From assembly GCF_033958435.1 (NCBI RefSeq), contig NC_134137.1, positions 110,184,501-110,248,500 on the forward strand: a stretch of 64,000 nt of DNA. Direction: 5' to 3'. Position numbers and translations under genes: made by a program. The notes below the pieces were generated by a model that saw only the letters and a list, made by a program, of their open reading frames with translations, ran no database searches and was not told where the DNA came from. This document shows, piece after piece, positions 49,920-60,925 of this stretch. The DNA comes from Carettochelys insculpta. Its lineage: Eukaryota; Chordata; Testudines; Carettochelyidae. How positions within the stretch are numbered: position 1 is the first letter of the stretch; each line of letters starts with the position of its first letter.

Positions 49920-49999
49920 GCACAGTAGCTCATGTAGGGGTTCCAGGAGTGTATCCGCGGCACACTTGATTACCTCTGGTGGTATACCATCCTGGCCGG

Positions 50000-50330
50000 G
50001 GCCTTTCCTGCTGCAATGCTGTCGATGGGTCTCTTCAGTTCATCCACAGTTGGTTCTTGATCCAGTTTGTCAATTACTGGTAGAAGCTCGATGGCATCGA
50101 GAGCTGCATCAACCACAACATTCTCGCATAAGTACAGCTCGGAGTAGTGCTCAACCCAGCGCTCCATCTGTTTGGCTTTATCAGCAATGACTTCAGCAGT
50201 GATATCAACTCGGAGCCTCTTCAGTTCCTCGTTGATGACGGCGGTCTTTCAGGTGTCACTGATGGCCTGAAGATCTTCAGTCAAGCCGGTCAGCATGGTC
50301 CGCACATTCCAGCAAGCAAGCTTAAATTGT
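50000..50330 (-). pseudogene. LINE endonuclease start fused to pre-RT linker, broken
   Basis: Reading leftward on -, KLACWNVRTMLTGL (50300-50325) is the opening strand of an APE-type endonuclease. It runs through DLQAISDT, a TGA at 50249-50251 and KTAVINEELKRLRVDI. It then passes directly into TAEVIADKAKQMERWVEHYS, which belongs to the linker before the RT. In complete elements about 200 residues of endonuclease (with its catalytic Glu, Asp and His) lie between. A one-base deletion near 50000 shifts the frame before the RT. The TGA could have come from a CGA codon by CpG decay. Confidence 0.75.
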
Positions 50331-50869
50331 TGATGTTTCTCATTTCTTGTTGATTTTCGTATTGGTTTTCCTGGTGCCCAAATTTCAGTCACTTGTCAGG
50401 TTCAGGAACCTTAAGCCTCACGCACCCAGCGAGGCAGGTGAACTGTGGCGGGACAGTACCCTATTGGCTGGGGGCTGCCCAGCTTGAGGCGGGCGGTGAC
50501 TGTCCAGTGAGATGTGAGGATCTCTCCCACCGTCGAAGGCAACCCCTGGCGCTCGTTCTCTATGCCAATCGAGCAAGAGCTTATAACTGGTATCTGTTGC
50601 CTCCCGTGTTGATGCAACGCTGTTCAGTGATGCCGGAGTACCTCTCTGGGCGCGAGCCTGGGCACTTATTATGGAGGCTCTGGGCTGCCCAGACACCAGT
50701 GTCCCCCTCTCGGCTTTACTGATATAGTCCAAAGGAGAGGATAACCTACACGTCTGGTACCAGCTCAGCTGCAGGAGTTGCCGGGACAGTGCCAGAAGTT
50801 GACACCGAAGTGCCTTCAGACTCCACTCCGGATTTTCTGTCAGGGTTTACTCCCTTGATCAAAGGCAGG

Positions 50870-51968
50870 ATTGTACTGACATCTATATATGGATTAAGCA
50901 CTTAGTACTCCACAGTAATTCTGATAAATCATCTGCCGTTTTTAATATGTTAAAATACCATGGTTTTATGTGTGCATATACATGATGAAGGGGTTGTATA
51001 GTCCAAATGTTTATGTTTGAGGGGAAAATTATCTGGGCCATTGTTCTCATTCCACCCATTTTATAATGTGCTATATAGAATTCCCTGAAGCTGAAATTTT
51101 TCTGGTAAAAACGTACAAACATAAACAGCATTAGATTAAGTTGCATTATTAATATTCAGCTCTGCTTGATTTCCTGGAGAGCTTAATAATGGAAAAATAT
51201 TCAACTTTTATGTGTCATTAACATTCTTGTTTCCTCAGGCATAAGTGAACTTATATATATATATATATATGGGATAGAAACCACATAACTAATGATGCAG
51301 GGAAGTCTAATACAGTTAGGTACATTTTAAAAACATAAAAGTTTAAAATGTTATTTGATTGGGACAATGATTTGTATTTTTCTGCAAAGCCAGGTACCAT
51401 AGTTCCCCTTCAAACTTTACAGTGTTCTCTAAACGTGATTAAAAATAGATTTTCCATGTTTCAAAATATCACAATATGAAAGTCCTCATAGACTAATAGT
51501 GAGAGCTGTGTCTGAGTGAAAATTCACAACTCACTTCCCTCCAGCAGTCAGTAGTCCTGCAGGGTTGCAAAATGCAGGGCTTTAAAGGCATGCCATTTTA
51601 ATGTTCAGAAAAATTGTTACTGGCCCACAAGTTACTCCTGTCTTTCCTAAAGCTAAGGCATACTATGGAGACAGCAAGAGGAAACATTTCTCTGACATAC
51701 ATATTTAAAAGCAAAAATTGAAAGGTGGTTCGTCTGATGACTCAGAGAGGTGGAGTCTTTGAATAAGCTCCAGGAAGAGGTCAGTGAAAGAATGAAGTGT
51801 GTGACAGATAGTCTTCTTCTCTGCCACCATTTTTTTTATCTGGGCAGAGGGAGTGGGGAAGGAGAAAGAGGAAGGACTGTACTCACAAAAGTTAGTATAC
51901 AGAAACTATACTTCATTTCCAATGGGTCAGCATGGATCCTGTTGGCTGGCTGGCTATGGTACTCTCAC
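50870..51968. other. No gene; short (TA)n at 51252-51270
   Basis: AT-rich spacer with a small TA microsatellite. Nothing recognised. Confidence 0.5.
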
Positions 51969-51971
51969 TAT

Positions 51972-52657
51972 GGCTACGTCTACATGTGCATGCTACATCG
52001 AAATAAGCTATTTCGATGAATAACGTCTACACATCCTCCAGGGCTGGCAACGTCGATGTTCAACTTCGACGTTGGGCAGCACCACATCGAAATAGGCCCA
52101 GCGAGGGAACATCTACACGCCAAAGTAGCACACATCGAAATAAGGGTGCCAGGCACAGCTGCAGACAGGGTCACAGGGCGGACTCAACAGCAAGTCGCTC
52201 CCTTAAAGGGCCCCTCCCAGACACAGTTGCACTAAACAACACAAGATCCACAGAGCCGACAACTGGTTGCAGACCCTGAGCATGCAGCATGGATCCCCAG
52301 CTGCAGCAGCAGCAGCCAGAAGCCCTGGACTAAGGGCTGCTGCACGCAGTGACCATAGAGCCAGCCCCACAGGGGCTGGAGAGAGAGCGTCTCTGAACCC
52401 CTCAGCTGATGGCCGCCATGGCGGACCCCGCTATTTCGATGTTGCGAGACGCGGATCGTCTACACGTGCCCTACTTCAATGTTCAACTTCGAAGTAGAGT
52501 GCTATTCCCATCCCCTCATGGGGTTAGCGACTTCGATGTCTCGCCACCTAACGTCGATTTCAACTTCGAAATAGCGCCCAACACGTGTACCCGTGACGGG
52601 CGCTATTTCGAATTTGGCGCCACTACTTCGAAGTAGCATGCATATGTAGACGCGACC
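51972..52657. mobile_element. 686-bp Harbinger-type MITE, TAT duplication
   Basis: A full-length sister of the element at 14874-15555, same order and nearly the same length. It starts GGCTACGTCTACATGTGC and ends CATATGTAGACGCGACC, flanked by TAT at 51969-51971 and 52658-52660. The central segment repeats the Met-DPQLQQQQPEALD reading near 52291 followed by a stop, then QLMAAMADPAISMLR in another frame. The two copies differ mainly by transitions at CpG sites. Confidence 0.85.
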
Positions 52658-52660
52658 TAT

Positions 52661-54504
52661 GTGAGCAGCTTTATCTGTTATGTACAATGCTCATTTTTAG
52701 AATGATTCTTCACCAACAAAAATCAAGGGACTGACTGGATAGGACCAGTTATGTACACACTTGTACAACACCCGGATCAAAATGATTTTTTGAGAAGTCC
52801 AGCCAATTTTATGTTTCTTAAGAAGTGTCTGCATTAAAAGGAGTCGTCTACAATCCCTGGCTCATGAACCTTAGATAATTTCCTATGAGATCTGCCTTGG
52901 TTTATTCTGGGTGAAGGTAGTGTGTGACAATGAAGAGAGGGTGTTTTACTGAGTGTGATGCTAAACATGCCAAGAAGCAGACATCTGTTAAATTGGTTGC
53001 ATTAAAATTACCACCACTATAAATGAGAACTCTGATATGCAATCGCAGGTTTCCTGGATGGCAGAGCAAGTCCATGTGTAACTTAACATAAAGTGACAAT
53101 GTGACTAGAATTATGAGGAAACTCACTAATATCCTCACTTTGACTGAAGCTGCAGTGTGTGCTGCCATATGGATAGCAATAGAAATGGTATAGGAATTCA
53201 GGCAGCAAAATAATACCAAAAAGCAAGTGTCAGCTTTGAGTATTTCAAATATTACACGTCTTGAATCATAAACTAATACTTCATTTTTATGAGGCATCAT
53301 GGGTCTGGCCTTCAGAAGTGCTCAGATCACAGCTACCACCCAACAACATATGTAAATAATTGGAGAAAAGGACCAGTGACTCTCTAGTTTGCAAAGGACT
53401 CTGCCCACAAAGCCCCTGACTTGGAAGAGATATCCACCTCCACTTATTGGCCAGAAAGCTCTAGTTAAACTGGAAATAGTCACAGGAAGATGTCTGAGTG
53501 ACTAGAGGAACCTTTGACTGGCTGCTATGTACACCTTGCCTGTTTTCCAGACGGTCTTCCTGCTTGTTTTTGCTCTCCTTATCTCAGACCCCTCTCTGTA
53601 CCTGCTCTCTTGCCATGTTCCAGGTCCCTGCTCTTATCCCAGAATCCAGCTACACCTTACATTTTGGCCTGACTGTTTGCTCTGTCTTCAGCTCTGATCT
53701 TTGGATTGACATCTGACTCCTTAGCTTAACTCCTGACTCTGACCCTGGTTCCAGTTCCTCGCTCCTAACTCTAATCATTAGATCTAATCACCTTTGCTTT
53801 GTTGGTAAAACGAACAGCTAAATATAGAGAGTGTGCTTCAATTTTTCAGAAGCGTTGAGAGGGAATTCTCACTTGAAATACAATACCCAAGTACTTTACC
53901 AGAGAATCCGTTCTGATTCGTTGGAGCATTACCTTGTCATTATATTAGAATGATTACCTTGTCTTCACTGACATTAGGTCTTCTGTGCAGCTGACCTTCA
54001 CAGAAGGGCAATCAGGATTTTTTCAGCTTAATACAGAAATACACGGACTGCTCTGTGGTTTAAGGTCTTTCTCTGATGTATTTGATTGACCACTATCACA
54101 GGGCACATTTGGTTCCTGATGGTGATACGTACGGTTTATTAGAATTATAAACAAACTTGCTCCTTGTATTTTAACCATTCCACTTGCCATTTTGCCACCT
54201 AAGCTCCACTTAAGCCCTTTGGCATACCTCCTTTTTCTATGCTGACAATATGTGAAAGGATTTAAGATGAGAATTAACTGTGCTGATAGAAAGCTACCAA
54301 AAGACATGGTTTTGTGGGCTGCTCATTTGTCCTTTGGGACAACATGCTAGAAAAAGCAGCAGCAGCAGTAGCATATCAGTGAATATAATGTTTCTGAAGC
54401 TTGACACATTAAACCAGTAAAAGATATTGAACCCTGTAGTTTCAGTCACAACACAACATTGACTTTAAATCATATTTTCAAGTAAAACAGAGCTGTATTT
54501 AGGG
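52661..54504. other. No gene; C/T-rich patch at 53500-53770
   Basis: The patch has repeated TGACTCTGACCC- and CTGCTCTCTTGCC-like words and might be an old LTR fragment, but I cannot delimit it. The rest is AT-rich. Confidence 0.4.
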
Positions 54505-54512
54505 ATAAATGA

Positions 54513-54635
54513 CAGGGTTGCTAATTGTGGTTGAACCTATTCCCGGTGGTTTTATCACAAGACATAATCTTTAATAAAAAATTAACCTTTAATTCCAGAA
54601 AACTCCAAGACAGTCTTGGTGGGTTGGCAACTCTG
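54513..54635. mobile_element. Short hAT-type MITE
   Basis: It begins CAGGGTTGCTAATTG and ends GGTGGGTTGGCAACTCTG, inverse ends. Flanks ATAAATGA (54505-54512) and ATGACTGA (54636-54643) match at six of eight positions. It is 123 bp and belongs to a very common turtle repeat as I remember it. Confidence 0.65.
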
Positions 54636-54879
54636 ATGACTGACAATGAATACTCCACTGCTAGCGGAGCTTTGCATTGTTTTATTAAAAGTGGGCAATT
54701 TAAAATCAATGAAAAAGAAAAAAAACGCTTTAATGGAGTTGAAAATTATGACAATCTATGCAAAGTAAGTAAATTGGGAGTAAAAGTGAATGCTGATCTT
54801 TAAATTGTTCCTTTGGACTTAGATACTGACATTTCAATCAATCAAATGAAGCTTCTCCAGTACCTGTGGAACATGTCAG

Positions 54880-55029
54880 AGGCTGCAAATGGATGTCAGG
54901 AGAGGGATCACTCAATGATTACCTGTTCTGTTCACTCCTTCTTGGGCGTTTGGCATTGGCCACTGTAATAAACCAGGATCCTGGGCTAGATGGGCCTCTG
55001 CTCTGATCCAGTATGGCCGTTCTTGTGTG
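54880..55029 (+). mobile_element. CR1 3' end, second subfamily
   Basis: The words ATTACCTGTTCTGTTCACTCC, TTTGGCATTGGCCACTG, GGGCTAGATGGGCCTCTG and CCAGTATGGCCGTTCTTG are the hallmark tail of a CR1 subfamily distinct from the copies at 22378 and 55931. About 150 bp of tail only. Confidence 0.8.
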
Positions 55030-55240
55030 AAAAAAGGATTATTTTAGTTTCAACTTTTCATACTTCAAGATTTTACCTCTGTCAGACTTAATATAACCTT
55101 AGTTCTGTTTTCATTTCTTTTGTTTTCTAATGATAATTTCATAGCTCCCTACCTCTCTCCATCCCAAATGTGAGGAAAACTGCGTGGAGAGATCATCATA
55201 AATGTAAAGGAATTTTTAAACAGCAGATCGTGTAAACATA

Positions 55241-55687
55241 CACTAAAAACTCTAATTACACGGGGGTTGTGTTCCTGCAACCCCTGCATAACTCAAATTT
55301 TCGTGCAAGTTGGGGTGTGGATCCAGGAACCAGATTGGTTGCCGCTTGGTTCCCAGCTCCCCACTGGTTGTGGGACCTGAGAAACTGACCCAGGCTGGTC
55401 AGTTTCCTGGCTGCTTCTTCCTGCCTTCCCACAGACATGTGGCTGTTATTCTGTCAGCCTCCCTAGCTAAGAGCTCTTTCTCCCTGTCTCTCTCCAGTAG
55501 GGCTGCTGTCAGGCTGACAGCCGCATGGCTGGGAGAGGCAGGGAGAAAGGGCTCTTACCCTGCCTAGGTGCCCGCAGCTGCAGGCAACTAGGCAGGCTGA
55601 CAGACACAGAGCAGCTTCAAGATGTGTTTAACTTGTGTTAAAGTGAGTTATGCACAACTCAAAGACATGTATTTTGAGTCTTTACTA
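55241..55687. mobile_element. Tigger-like element, TA duplication
   Basis: It begins CACTAAAAACTCTAATTAC and ends TTTTGAGTCTTTACTA, diverged versions of the 11911/18714 termini, flanked by TA (55239-55240 and 55688-55689). Its subterminal GGTTGTGTTCCTGCAACCC links it to the 27747 copy. The core is GC-rich and non-coding. Confidence 0.7.
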
Positions 55688-55930
55688 TACTCACAAGTCT
55701 TTCTATGTAGCACTGACTGTTGCCCTAACAGACTGCAGAGGCTTCTTCCTAGTTCAAGGACTGCTGAACTGGCAAGATATAATATTTTGAATCATTAGAG
55801 CCGACTGTTAGTGTGACTGCCATGCATACGCACATAGACATATTTAAAAGTTCTTGTGAACTATTGAGCAAAACATTGTTCACTAGCTAATTTTTCTGAA
55901 TCAAGTAGTTATTGTTTTACATTGTTTCTA

Positions 55931-56965
55931 AATTATCCATCAGGGCCCTTAGTAAACTGGTCTGTGGTTCATTATTCACACTGTTTAAAATGTGTACCTT
56001 ACTTCCAGTCTAAATTTGTCTAGTTTCAAAGCCAGACCCTTCTCAGTTAGACTAACAAGCCCATTATTGAATTTTTGTTCCCCATATAGGACAGTAATGA
56101 AGTCATCCTTTTAACCTTCTGTTTGCTGATCTAAATAGATTGAGCTCCTTGTGCCTGTCACTATAAGAAAGATTTTTCTAATCCTTTGACTGTTCTTGAG
56201 TCTCTTCCCTGAAACCTCCCCAATTTAATCACTATTTTTCTTGAACTGTGGACACCAGAACTGTACCTAATATTCCAGCAATGGTCTTGCCAATGCCAAA
56301 TACAGAACTACCAGGCCTGCCAACTAGTGACTGAGAGGTACGAAAAGGGGGGAGTTGCCTGAGACCCCAGCATTTCAAAGGGGCCCAAAGCTCTGGCTGC
56401 TGCAGAAGTAGTAGTTGCAGTGGCCGGAGCTCTGGGGTCCTTTGAAATGTCACAGCTATGCTGTCCCACTGCTCCGTGCATGACTATGAGGGAGCAAAGT
56501 GAGGGGAATGGCTGACTGCCCCAAACCCTGTCCCTTCTGAAGCAGGAAGCTAGGCCCCCTTCCCACCTTGCCCTGCTGGCTGTCAGCCCTCCTGAGAACT
56601 ACCTCTCCACTTCAATAGATTCTCCAGTTTGTGCATTTCTTGGGCCTGTGTCGCACTGGGAGTTCACGTTCAGGTGATTATTCACCATCTCCTTCAAATC
56701 TTTTCCAGTGTCACTGCTTCTTAGGAAAGAATCTCCTATTCTCCAGTCTGGCTGACATTCTTTGTTCCTAGATGTATACATTTACATTCAGCTATATCAA
56801 AATACAAACTATTTGTTTGCACCTGGTTCAGCAAACAATCCATGTCCCTGACTATCAATGACCTGTCCCCTTTGTTATTTACCACTCTCTCAATTTTGGT
56901 GTCATTTGCAAACTTTACCAGTGATCATTTTATGTTTTGCTCCAGGTCATTAATAAAAATGTGTC
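55931..56965 (-). mobile_element. CR1 LINE (antisense), split by a hAT element
   Basis: Plus-strand words CTTACTTCCAGTCTAAATTTG, GAACTGTGGACACCAGAACTG, TTTGTTCCTAGATGTATAC and TTTGCAAACTTTACCAGTG are the antisense of the CR1 RT C-terminal half. They run from the ADD-containing palm region (right) toward the 3' end (left). Two insertions or deletions and several stops prevent coding. The hAT element at 56312-56594 interrupts it. Confidence 0.85.
56312..56594. mobile_element. hAT element nested in CR1, perfect 8-bp duplication
   Basis: It begins CAGGCCTGCCAACTAG and ends GCTGTCAGCCCTCCTG, hAT-style CAG...CTG ends. It is flanked by AGAACTAC at 56304-56311 and 56595-56602. The CR1 text continues on both sides. 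It is 283 bp, GC-rich and non-coding. Confidence 0.85.
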
Positions 56966-57159
56966 CTGTTATACAAAATACTTTGCTAATGATGGCAGCA
57001 AGCTGTGTCAAACAAAGGACAACCAATTCATAGCCTAACACTTGCACTATAAATTCAGTCTGTAACTGCTATAATCCTGAAAGGTTATTTTCTGTTTGTA
57101 GCTCACCCTTACCACACCTGCATTTGAGTTTGAACCCTAGAAAAGCGTAAGTAATCTAA

Positions 57160-58360
57160 GGTTCTTCAAGATGCCTGGCCCCTGCCTGTATTCAGTAGAT
57201 GCATGCCATGCTCCTGAGTTTTGACATTTCAATCAAGCAGCACCCACTGGTTCATGCCTGTGTACTTGTGCTCCTCGTGTTGCAAAACAAGCATATAAGG
57301 TAGAACAGATGCCTCTCCAGTTCCATTCTTACTAAATATTAGAAGGATCCCAAGCAGAGTATAATCAACTAGGGACCATGTTTCTCACAGTCTCAGTTTG
57401 TGCGTAATTCCACATATGGGTGACAAGTACAGTACTGACAGGAGGGAAACGTGAGGGGGCAGCTGGCATACCTTCTGGTAATGCTGTTATCCCAACAGCT
57501 GTGTAGAAAGAAAAGGCTTGAACTAATGCATAATGTTTTTATGAATGGATTCATATAGCTCCAGCTTACTGCCGGATGACAGCCAGTACAGGTACCTCTT
57601 TAAGAAATTCTGCTGAAGCTTGTGCTCTTATGGAATGGGCTCTCACCTCATCTGGGGGAAGGATATGAGCCCACTGATAACACAGAGTGCTGCAGTCAGT
57701 GCTCAGCTTAAAGAGTCTCATCCTCACGACAGCTCCAGTCCAGTGACAAATAGCCTTGGTGACTTCCTCACTAATTTTGTCCTTTGCAGATAGAACACCA
57801 AAGATCACCAGACATCCAAAGTGTCCTCTCCCCATTGGAAGCCTGAGATTTTGAGAATATCAGTAAATGGAAAGTTGATTTACTTGAAACTCGGAAATCA
57901 TATGGCAGGTCAGCTATGAGTGCTCCTAATTCACTCATCTTTGTGGCCTTCAAGGAAAGATGGTAAACAGAATATGTGGCCAGTAGTTTAAATGGTGGTG
58001 TGGTAAGTACTGGTAGTATAAAACTGAGGTCCCATTTTAGCGCAGATTTCAACTCTGGTGGGAAAGTTATAACTAGACCTTTCAAGAGCGTAATTGTTGT
58101 TGGCTGAGTAAAAATTAAGTGGCCATCAACCCGGAGACAGAAGGCTGCCTGGTGGATTCTCAGGGGATGGAATGTGCTGACATCTTCAGGAACAGGAGAT
58201 AGTCTAAATTGGTAGGGACAACTGCAGATTCTGGGGATAACTCATTATGTTGCGTTCAGGAAGACAAACACCTCCATTTAGACAGGTTTCATTTTCTGGT
58301 GGAGTCTTGCCTACTTTGATTGAGAACAGACTGAACAGCCTCTCTGGACAAATATTCTAG
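57160..58360 (-). mobile_element. DIRS-like tyrosine-recombinase retroelement remnant
   Basis: The - strand carries a decayed tyrosine-recombinase reading at 57553-58150. The left part (57160-57360) holds GTTCTTCAAGATG and CTCCAGTTCCATTCTTACT, which resemble terminal sequences of vertebrate DIRS elements (TTCTTCGAGATG and CTCAGTTCCTTCTT as I remember them). No RT/RNase H is readable to the right, so the copy is partial. Limits are approximate. Confidence 0.6.
57553..58150 (-). pseudogene. DIRS-type tyrosine recombinase, decayed
   Basis: This enzyme integrates circular cDNA of DIRS elements by site-specific recombination. On -, the reading runs FCLRVDGHLIFTQPTTIT, LLKGLVITFPPELKSALKWD, then FKLLATYSVYHLSLKA. 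This matches the core-binding region and first helix of DIRS recombinases. Directly after LSLKATK it continues MSELGALIADLPYDF (57918-57960), so the short segment that normally supplies the first catalytic arginine appears deleted. A frameshift near 57830 leads to KISEEVTKAICHWTG and finally EVRAHSIRAQASAEFLKEV (57600-57652). That contains the H-x-x-R box with HSIR. The last block ends at a stop near 57566. It is inactive. Confidence 0.65.
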
Positions 58361-59689
58361 ATGCAATGCCAATCCACATAACGGGCTTTAAGGTGAAGGA
58401 GGCCTGAGTTGTGATGTCTGGTCTCGCCATTCTCCTGAATTAACAGCTCCAGGAAAGGTCAAATGCTGACGGGAGGATGGCAGAGGGATGGCCTTCCCAA
58501 AGTAACAGAAGCCATCAAAAAACTTTTTAAATTAAAATTTTTACCTATGTTGTACAAAAGGCCAAACACAAAAATGTTAACATGTAGCTTCTTTTACACA
58601 CAGCTCTGGGCAGTGGTTGTTTCTTCATATGGCAGGACAGGTGATTAGCAATTTTGAAATAACCAAGTTCAAGCTGGTGAGCCAATGGATAGCTTTGGAA
58701 TTGGCTTCTGTTAACATCTCAGAATTACACCAAAGCAACTGAAGTGGGCACTGGTTTTCAGTGTGGCCCAGTTTGCAGCTAGTGTCCATGGTCTCATTGT
58801 GAGTTGCCTCTCATCTTCTAGAAATGTAAGAAATGTAGACCATTATTTCTAGGATAGGTTAAAATATAGATATTCTGTTGCAGGGTTGGCAACCAAATGT
58901 TTGTTAAGGACATTAGCATTATCCCAGAATGGGTCTCTGAACTGAATCAGAATGCTTTAAGAACTTTAGCCCAATCCCTAAAATGCTTGAAAGTTTTCAG
59001 TTGTGTCTTTAGAATATTCTGTTTGTCCTCAAGGATTGGTAAATTCAGACTGGTCATGGCTTGTTTGTAATCAGAAGTTGTTTCTTTCTCTCTAGAGATT
59101 ATGGACAGAAAATATATATGCCAGACTGGGAAAACATTGCTGGAGTGTCGGGTTTATTCTTCTAATTATTGTTTTCACTGTGGCACTAACCTGAATGCCC
59201 AGAGATTTAGTAAAAGAGTTGTCCACTCAGACAGGTGGTGCTGTATTAAGCAGTCAAAGACATCAGTGCTGGAGTTGCTGTTTGAACTGTGTGAGCATCA
59301 GTACTTCATGTTGTGCCCAGGAAGTTTTAGACAAGGCAATTCCTTTCTTTTCTCTTTTCTGTTTCAGGTGAGCTTAAAAGTCAAGCTTCTGTACCATATT
59401 ATACTTAAGTACTTTATCTAGGGCTCATTTCAAACCCATTGATCACAAAAGGTGATATTAAAAGGAACCGCTTACCCTTCTCCTGCCCCTTACCCAACAG
59501 GGCCAGATAACATGAGGGTCTTAATTGTCTGCAGCCCTTAGTTATGAGCTCAGAAGCCCTGCAAAAATGTGGACTTTTGGGAGCCCAGACTTCTTTTTGA
59601 GGGAGTTCCCTTCGCTCGGCTGCAGGCCCGAAAGTTCATTTCTGAATCTGGCCCTGTCAATGAAGGAGAGGTCACTCAGGGTGGTGAGG
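58361..59689. other. No gene seen
   Basis: AT-rich sequence. The + frame at 59101-59421 (106 residues) contains scattered cysteines but no recognisable finger pattern. A moderately GC-rich insert at 59470-59690 resembles an unnamed repeat. Confidence 0.4.
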
Positions 59690-59850
59690 TTTTTGCTTTG
59701 TACTGCTAAAGTGATGTCATCAGCACAATTAATTTATGCAAAGTTTTGTCAAGTAAGTCACTAACACAGACGCTGAATTGTAAAGGCATCAACACAAATC
59801 CTTGACATAGACTATCATTAACAGTGGGTGATTTGCCATTGTCCCTACTC
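59690..59850 (-). mobile_element. LINE reverse-transcriptase scrap
   Basis: On -, LCQGFVLMPLQFSVCVSDLL corresponds to the LPQGSVLAP...ND palm segment of non-LTR RTs. After a small frame change, CADDITLAVQSK can be read around 59700-59725 (plus-strand inverse GTGATGTCATCAGC). Only about 160 bp survives. It differs from both CR1 and the LINE at 48272. Confidence 0.5.
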
Positions 59851-60719
59851 AGGAGGTTGCTCCACATTATGGACATGGCTCATGTTACTTAAGAAACCTG
59901 AGAACATAAGGATTCATTGTGGACTACGATGAGTATATGCATAGACTAATAAGAGAGTCTTCAGATTGACAGTTCTACTTTACTTCTTGTTTCTCCTAAG
60001 CAGTTGCCCATACCTTATCAAAATAGCCAATTATTTAAAGTAAATTTATGTCTGTCTTTTCTTTCCTGCTTTCCTGTATTTGTAGAGATTTGTTGGAACA
60101 CAATGTTTCTATCTGTTTTGACTTATTGCACTTTTGTTCCTTCAGATGTTTAGCTAGTGAAGTAATACATTAATCCAGTATATTATTAAAAATGTTGACT
60201 GAATGTACAGAAGGTCTAGGTGGCAGATGCCTCAAATTATTAAAATTTCCGAATACATCAAGTCACATTATAGCAGAACACATAAAGAATCACACCATGG
60301 CATCCCGAATAGAAAGGTAGCCTGCAGTCAGAGATACAAGCAAGTTATTATCTCTTTTTCTTTCTGCACAGCTGTTATTGTTCATATCATCTCTGAAATT
60401 CCACAGTATAAAATCTAACAAATTACTGTATACAGAAATGCTGTAAGCTAAAGCAAATATGCTTACTGAATATTCAAAACTGATGGACAGCTATCCACAA
60501 AAGGAAAGAAATGGTTCAGTGTTCCATCAACCTGTACTACCGTTTAACTGAAATATGATAGTCTATTTCTTATAGTTAAAAACAGTTTGTATGCAATACT
60601 ATTTTTCTATTGTCTTCTGCTATATTATTTTTCCACCTTAAAGTGCTGAGTCGCACACAGTAAGCGGGTTTCCTGCTGGCAGAAATCACTAGTGTGGCCA
60701 ACTATATGGCACCTTAGGA
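59851..60719. other. No gene seen
   Basis: AT-rich sequence. Nothing recognised. Confidence 0.45.
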
Positions 60720-60925
60720 GGCAGCATAAACTACCCAGAGGCAGACTGGAACCTACAGCCTCTAGAGCTTATTACAGGTACCAGTACACCTTGAGCTGAA
60801 GGCCAGCTGGCTCTCAGTTTAGGCTGTACAGGATGCATTCTTTCTCTGTGAAGTGGTCTAGGTACCACGACATGGGACAGTTAACCACACATTGGTGTGT
60901 GGGTTACCGTAGCATAGAAATGAAC
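60720..60925 (-). mobile_element. tRNA-derived SINE (antisense)
   Basis: On -, the head contains CTTCAGCTCAAGGTG (A-box-like) and TGTAGGTTCCAGTCTGCC (B-box-like GGTTC) at about 60745-60815. The body contains TGTCCCATGTCGTGGTACC. I recognise the layout from a turtle SINE with a tRNA-like 5' end. The copy is diverged and no duplication was identified. Confidence 0.5.

Larger units (their letters stand above)
48272..50855 (-). mobile_element. RTE-like LINE, internally deleted, 14-bp duplication
   Basis: The insertion is bounded by TGATCAAAGGCAGG at 48258-48271 and again at 50856-50869, so both ends are original. In element orientation there is a 5' region (50855 down to about 50335), a short endonuclease remnant (50330-50160), the RT and C-terminal region ending at 48336, and a 64-bp tail ending GGATGCCTACTA without poly(A). 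The 14-bp duplication and single long RT frame indicate a young non-LTR element. A related copy lies on + at 63055-64000. RTE-like is my best clade guess and unproven. Confidence 0.85.
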
